Of a stretch of 14,852 nucleotides of DNA, positions 12,609 through 14,852 are shown in pieces. The notes beneath the pieces are model-generated. The model was not told where the DNA came from, searched no databases, and saw only the letters and a list, made by a program, of their open reading frames with translations. The stretch spans positions 1-14,852 of the forward strand of contig JAGHTR010000014.1 in NCBI GenBank assembly GCA_018065205.1, given 5' to 3'. The stretch comes from Candidatus Colicola caccequi. Lineage in GTDB: Bacteria; Bacteroidota; Bacteroidia; Bacteroidales; Paludibacteraceae. The position numbers were made by a program, and so were the translations under genes. Numbering within the stretch: position 1 is the stretch's first letter; every line of letters starts with the position of its first letter.

Positions 12609-13214
12609 ATGGCAAGATATACTGGACCCAAATCGCGTATTGCACGCCGTTTCGGTGAACCTATCTTCGGTCCGGATAAAGTGCTGGATAAGCGCAACTA
12701 CGCACCCGGACAACACGGCGTTAACCGTCGTAAAAAGAATTCTGAGTACGGTACTCAGCTCGCTGAAAAGCAGAAAGCTAAATATACTTATGGTGTATTA
12801 GAGCGTCAGTTCCGTTTATTGTTTGCGCAAGCTTCTCGTAAGAAAGGTATTACGGGTGAGATCCTCATCCAACTTTTGGAGAGTCGTTTGGACAATATTG
12901 TTTATCGTTTAGGTATTGCACCCACACGTGCCGCTGCTCGTCAAATGGTCAGCCACGCTCACATTACCGTTGATGGTAAGGTGGTCAATATCCCTTCGTA
13001 TCAAGTTAAACCCGGTCAAGTGGTAGCTGTTCGTGAGAAGGCTAAATCGTTAGAGGTTATTGCAGCTTCTTTGGAAGGCTTCAACCACGGCAAATACAGT
13101 TGGCTCGAGTGGAACGAAGCGGACAAGGCTGGTAAATATCTCAATATCCCTCCGCGCGAGGAGATTCCTGAGAACATCAAGGAGCAGTTAATCGTTGAGT
13201 TGTATTCTAAATAA
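12609..13214 (+). CDS. rpsD: Small-subunit ribosomal protein S4 (uS4)
   Basis: The 201-residue protein is full length. S4 starts 30S assembly by binding the 5' domain of 16S rRNA, and in many bacteria it represses its own operon. It starts MARYTGPKSRIARRFGEPIF without the N-terminal zinc cysteines, continues NYAPGQHGVNRRKKNSEYGT and KYTYGVLERQFRLLFAQASR, and has the S4 RNA-binding domain around residues 93-155 (ESRLDNIVYRLGIAPTRAAA, then QMVSHAHITVDGKVVNIPSY). The 34-nt leader contains no G. rpoA follows after 9 nt. Confidence 0.97.
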   Translation: MARYTGPKSRIARRFGEPIFGPDKVLDKRNYAPGQHGVNRRKKNSEYGTQLAEKQKAKYTYGVLERQFRLLFAQASRKKGITGEILIQLLESRLDNIVYRLGIAPTRAAARQMVSHAHITVDGKVVNIPSYQVKPGQVVAVREKAKSLEVIAASLEGFNHGKYSWLEWNEADKAGKYLNIPPREEIPENIKEQLIVELYSK

Positions 13215-13223
13215 TAAACAATA

Positions 13224-14225
13224 ATGGCAATTTTAGATTTTATCAAACCAGACAAGGTAATAATGTTAGACTCCAGTAAGACGAAAGGCGTTTTCGAGTT
13301 TCGTCCTTTGGAGCCGGGTTATGGAACCACGATAGGTAATGCTATCCGCCGCGTGCTGTTAGGCTCGCTGGAGGGTTATGCTATCTGCGCTATCAAGATT
13401 AGTGGTGTTGATCATGAGTTTGCCACTATTCCGGGTGTCATCACCGATGTTACCAATCTTATTTTAAACCTCAAACAGGTTCGTTTCATCCGTAAGGAAG
13501 GATCGACAGCGGATGGGGAAGTAATTAAACTGCATGTGTTCAAATCCAAAGCCTTCAAGGCCGGAGCACTCAACGAAGCGTTAAACGATTTTGAGGTATT
13601 GAACCCCGAGTTGGTATTAGCCGAGTTGGATGATTCCGCTGACTTTGAGATTGAGATCACCATCAATAAGGGTCGTGGTTATGTGCCTGCTGACGAGAAC
13701 CGTCAACAAAACGATGCCATCGGTACTTTAGCGATTGACTCCATCTATACACCTATCAAGAACGTGCGTTTTGCTATTGATAGTTACCGTGTAGAACAAC
13801 GCACGGACTATGAGAAGTTAACGTTCGAGATTGATACGGATGGTTCTATTCTCCCGAAGGATGCTTTGACGGAAGCAGCTAAGATATTGATTTATCACTT
13901 TATGCTGTTCTCGGACGAGCGTATCGTTCTGGAGGAGGATTCGAGGAAGCGCAGCAGCGCATTGGACGAGGAGATTCTTCGTATGCGTCAACTGCTCAAC
14001 CAGCGTCTCCAAGATATGGACCTATCTGTACGTGCTCTCAACTGCTTAAAGGCAGCCGAGGTCAATACGTTAGGCGAGTTGGTTAAATATCACCGCAACG
14101 ACTTGTTGAAGTTCCGCAACTTCGGTAAGAAGTCCTTGACCGAATTAGACGAGTTGCTTGAGCGCAATGGTTTGGCCTTCGGTATGGACATCAGCCGTTA
14201 TCGCGTAATCGAAACAGTTGATTAA
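13224..14225 (+). CDS. rpoA: RNA polymerase alpha subunit
   Basis: The 333-residue protein scaffolds assembly of RNA polymerase and contacts promoter DNA and activators. The N-terminal assembly domain (about 1-235) shows the core signature GYGTTIGNAIRRVLLGSLEG (residues 32-51). The C-terminal domain (about 260-333) shows LSVRALNCLKAAEVNTLGEL, with the Arg equivalent to E. coli Arg265, followed by RNFGKKSLTELDELLERNGL. Its place between S4 and L17 is the conserved alpha-operon order. The S4-rpoA gap is 9 nt (TAAACAATA), with no Shine-Dalgarno sequence. Confidence 0.98.
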   Translation: MAILDFIKPDKVIMLDSSKTKGVFEFRPLEPGYGTTIGNAIRRVLLGSLEGYAICAIKISGVDHEFATIPGVITDVTNLILNLKQVRFIRKEGSTADGEVIKLHVFKSKAFKAGALNEALNDFEVLNPELVLAELDDSADFEIEITINKGRGYVPADENRQQNDAIGTLAIDSIYTPIKNVRFAIDSYRVEQRTDYEKLTFEIDTDGSILPKDALTEAAKILIYHFMLFSDERIVLEEDSRKRSSALDEEILRMRQLLNQRLQDMDLSVRALNCLKAAEVNTLGELVKYHRNDLLKFRNFGKKSLTELDELLERNGLAFGMDISRYRVIETVD

Positions 14226-14265
14226 ACACTAAACACTAATCACAAATCAAAAATCACAAATTATT
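14226..14265 (+). repeat. G-free L17 leader with short direct repeats
   Basis: The 40-nt rpoA-L17 gap contains no G. AAACACT is repeated in tandem (14224-14230 overlapping the rpoA stop, and 14231-14237), and AATCACAAAT occurs twice 14 nt apart (14238-14247 and 14252-14261). The sequence should be unstructured and A/C-rich, a plausible ribosome landing site without Shine-Dalgarno pairing. Confidence 0.7.
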
Positions 14266-14760
14266 ATGAGACATAATAAGAAATTCAATCACCTAGGTCG
14301 TAAGGCTGCTCACCGTGGCGCTATGCTTTCGAACATGGCTTGCTCGTTGATCATGCACAAACGTATTTCTACGACATTGGCTAAGGCTAAGGCGTTGCGT
14401 ATTTACGTAGAACCCTTACTGACTCGTGCTAAAGAGGATACCACGGCTAACCGCCGTCTTGTGTTCTCCGAACTCAAACAAAAACAAGTTGTTACGGAGT
14501 TGTTCCAAAACGTTAGCGAGAAGATTGCTAACCGTCCCGGTGGCTACTGCCGTATCCTGCGTACCGGTTTCCGTCTGGGCGATGCTGCTGAGATGTGTAT
14601 CATCGAGTTAGTGGACTACAACGAGAATATGTTGAAGGACGCTAAGAAAGTGGCTAAGAAGACCACCCGTCGTGCAGGTAAGAAATCCGCTAAGGCTGAA
14701 GAGGCAGAAGTGGTAGAGGCTACTGAGGCTCCCGCAGCTGAAGAACCTAAAGCAGAGTAA
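14266..14760 (+). CDS. rplQ: Large-subunit ribosomal protein L17 (bL17) with acidic-basic tail
   Basis: The 164-residue protein has the L17 core at residues 1-118: MRHNKKFNHLGRKAAHRGAM, LSNMACSLIMHKRISTTLAK (21-40), AKALRIYVEPLLTRAK, and PGGYCRILRTGFRLGDAAEM (91-110). L17 lies near the tunnel exit. Residues 119-164 form a low-complexity tail, first Lys-rich (about 124-144) and then Glu/Ala-rich, ending PKAE. Such tails are common in Bacteroidota L17. In most genomes L17 ends the operon; here no terminator follows and another gene starts 3 nt later. Confidence 0.97.
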   Translation: MRHNKKFNHLGRKAAHRGAMLSNMACSLIMHKRISTTLAKAKALRIYVEPLLTRAKEDTTANRRLVFSELKQKQVVTELFQNVSEKIANRPGGYCRILRTGFRLGDAAEMCIIELVDYNENMLKDAKKVAKKTTRRAGKKSAKAEEAEVVEATEAPAAEEPKAE

Positions 14761-14763
14761 GTT

Positions 14764-14852
14764 ATGTTAACTAATCTGAATAACGCTCATACCGGAGATC
14801 TCGTTGAGGTTTCCGGTATGATTCATAACGTTCGCGTGACCAAGTGGGGTGG
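14764..14852 (+). CDS. Probable class IIb aminoacyl-tRNA synthetase (Asp/Asn type), 5' end only
   Basis: Only 29 full codons are visible. The end VEVSGMIHNVRVTKWGG resembles the start of the N-terminal OB-fold anticodon-binding domain of Asp/Asn-type synthetases (pattern V.V.GWVH.VR..GG). It seems closer to archaeal-type AspRS than to the bacterial AspRS (starting MYRTHTCGEL) or AsnRS that I know from Bacteroidales. A LysRS or another OB-fold protein cannot be excluded from so short a fragment. The gene starts 3 nt after L17 with context GTTATG, so it is probably co-transcribed. Codons 8-20 contain an unusually strong hairpin (14787-14821). Confidence 0.5.
   Translation, partial: MLTNLNNAHTGDLVEVSGMIHNVRVTKWG
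14787..14821 (+). repeat. 16-bp hairpin with GTT loop inside the synthetase 5' coding region
   Basis: TCATACCGGAGATCTC (14787-14802) pairs with GAGGTTTCCGGTATGA (14806-14821) without bulges, through 14 Watson-Crick and 2 G-T pairs. The outer 10 pairs are perfect. The loop is GTT (14803-14805). No T-run follows, so this is not an intrinsic terminator. It begins 23 nt after the A of the ATG. Confidence 0.75.

Noticed and set aside
14764..14852. Naming the last gene asnS or aspS
   Set aside because: Only 29 residues are visible. The OB-fold pattern supports the class but not the amino-acid specificity.
1..14852. tRNA or rRNA genes, CRISPR arrays, insertion sequences, toxin-antitoxin or defence genes
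   Set aside because: None was seen. Gene order and content are those of a conserved ribosomal operon, without insertions or broken genes.

Overview
This window is a stretch of a bacterial ribosomal-protein super-operon, the merged S10, spc and alpha operons, and almost certainly comes from the Bacteroidota (order Bacteroidales). The lineage call rests on protein features. L22 has the N-terminal extension starting MGARKHNTAEAMKEARKNEY. S14 is the 89-residue zinc-free form. L36 has lost three of its four zinc ligands. L2 carries DHPMGGGEGR instead of DHPHGGGEGR. S3 and L17 carry low-complexity charged tails. Methionine aminopeptidase and IF-1 follow SecY directly, with no adenylate kinase gene. 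Most start codons lack a Shine-Dalgarno sequence. No species call is attempted.

All 31 genes lie on the + strand. Positions 1-167 are the 3' end of rpsJ (S10), followed by a structured 135-nt spacer. Positions 303-5105 carry the S10-operon genes L3, L4, L23, L2, S19, L22, S3, L16, L29 and S17. Positions 5108-10581 carry the spc block L14, L24, L5, S14, S8, L6, L18, S5, L30, L15 and SecY. Positions 10583-11729 carry map, infA and rpmJ. Positions 11780-14760 carry the alpha block S13, S11, S4, RNA polymerase alpha and L17. The window ends inside the first 30 codons of a probable class IIb (Asp/Asn-type) aminoacyl-tRNA synthetase gene that starts 3 nt after L17.

Genes are separated by 1-135 nt, and many gaps are only 1-5 nt. 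No convincing intrinsic terminator or Bacteroidota promoter (-7 TAnnTTTG) was found, so the block looks like one transcript with local RNA control. No stretch over 300 bases lacks a gene. The genes encode core ribosomal subunit proteins, the protein-export channel, N-terminal methionine removal, initiation factor 1 and the RNA polymerase alpha subunit.

The gene content is ordinary and I see no unknown protein system. The points worth a second look are in the RNA. (1) A 16-bp hairpin lies in the first codons of the synthetase gene, with GUU (the Asn anticodon) at the centre of its loop. (2) The S10-L3 spacer can form mutually exclusive stems. (3) Dyads lie just upstream of S8 and S13, places where autogenous control is known in other bacteria. 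(4) Strong Shine-Dalgarno sequences are restricted to L23, L6 and S5, in contrast to G-free leaders before L36, S11, S4 and L17.
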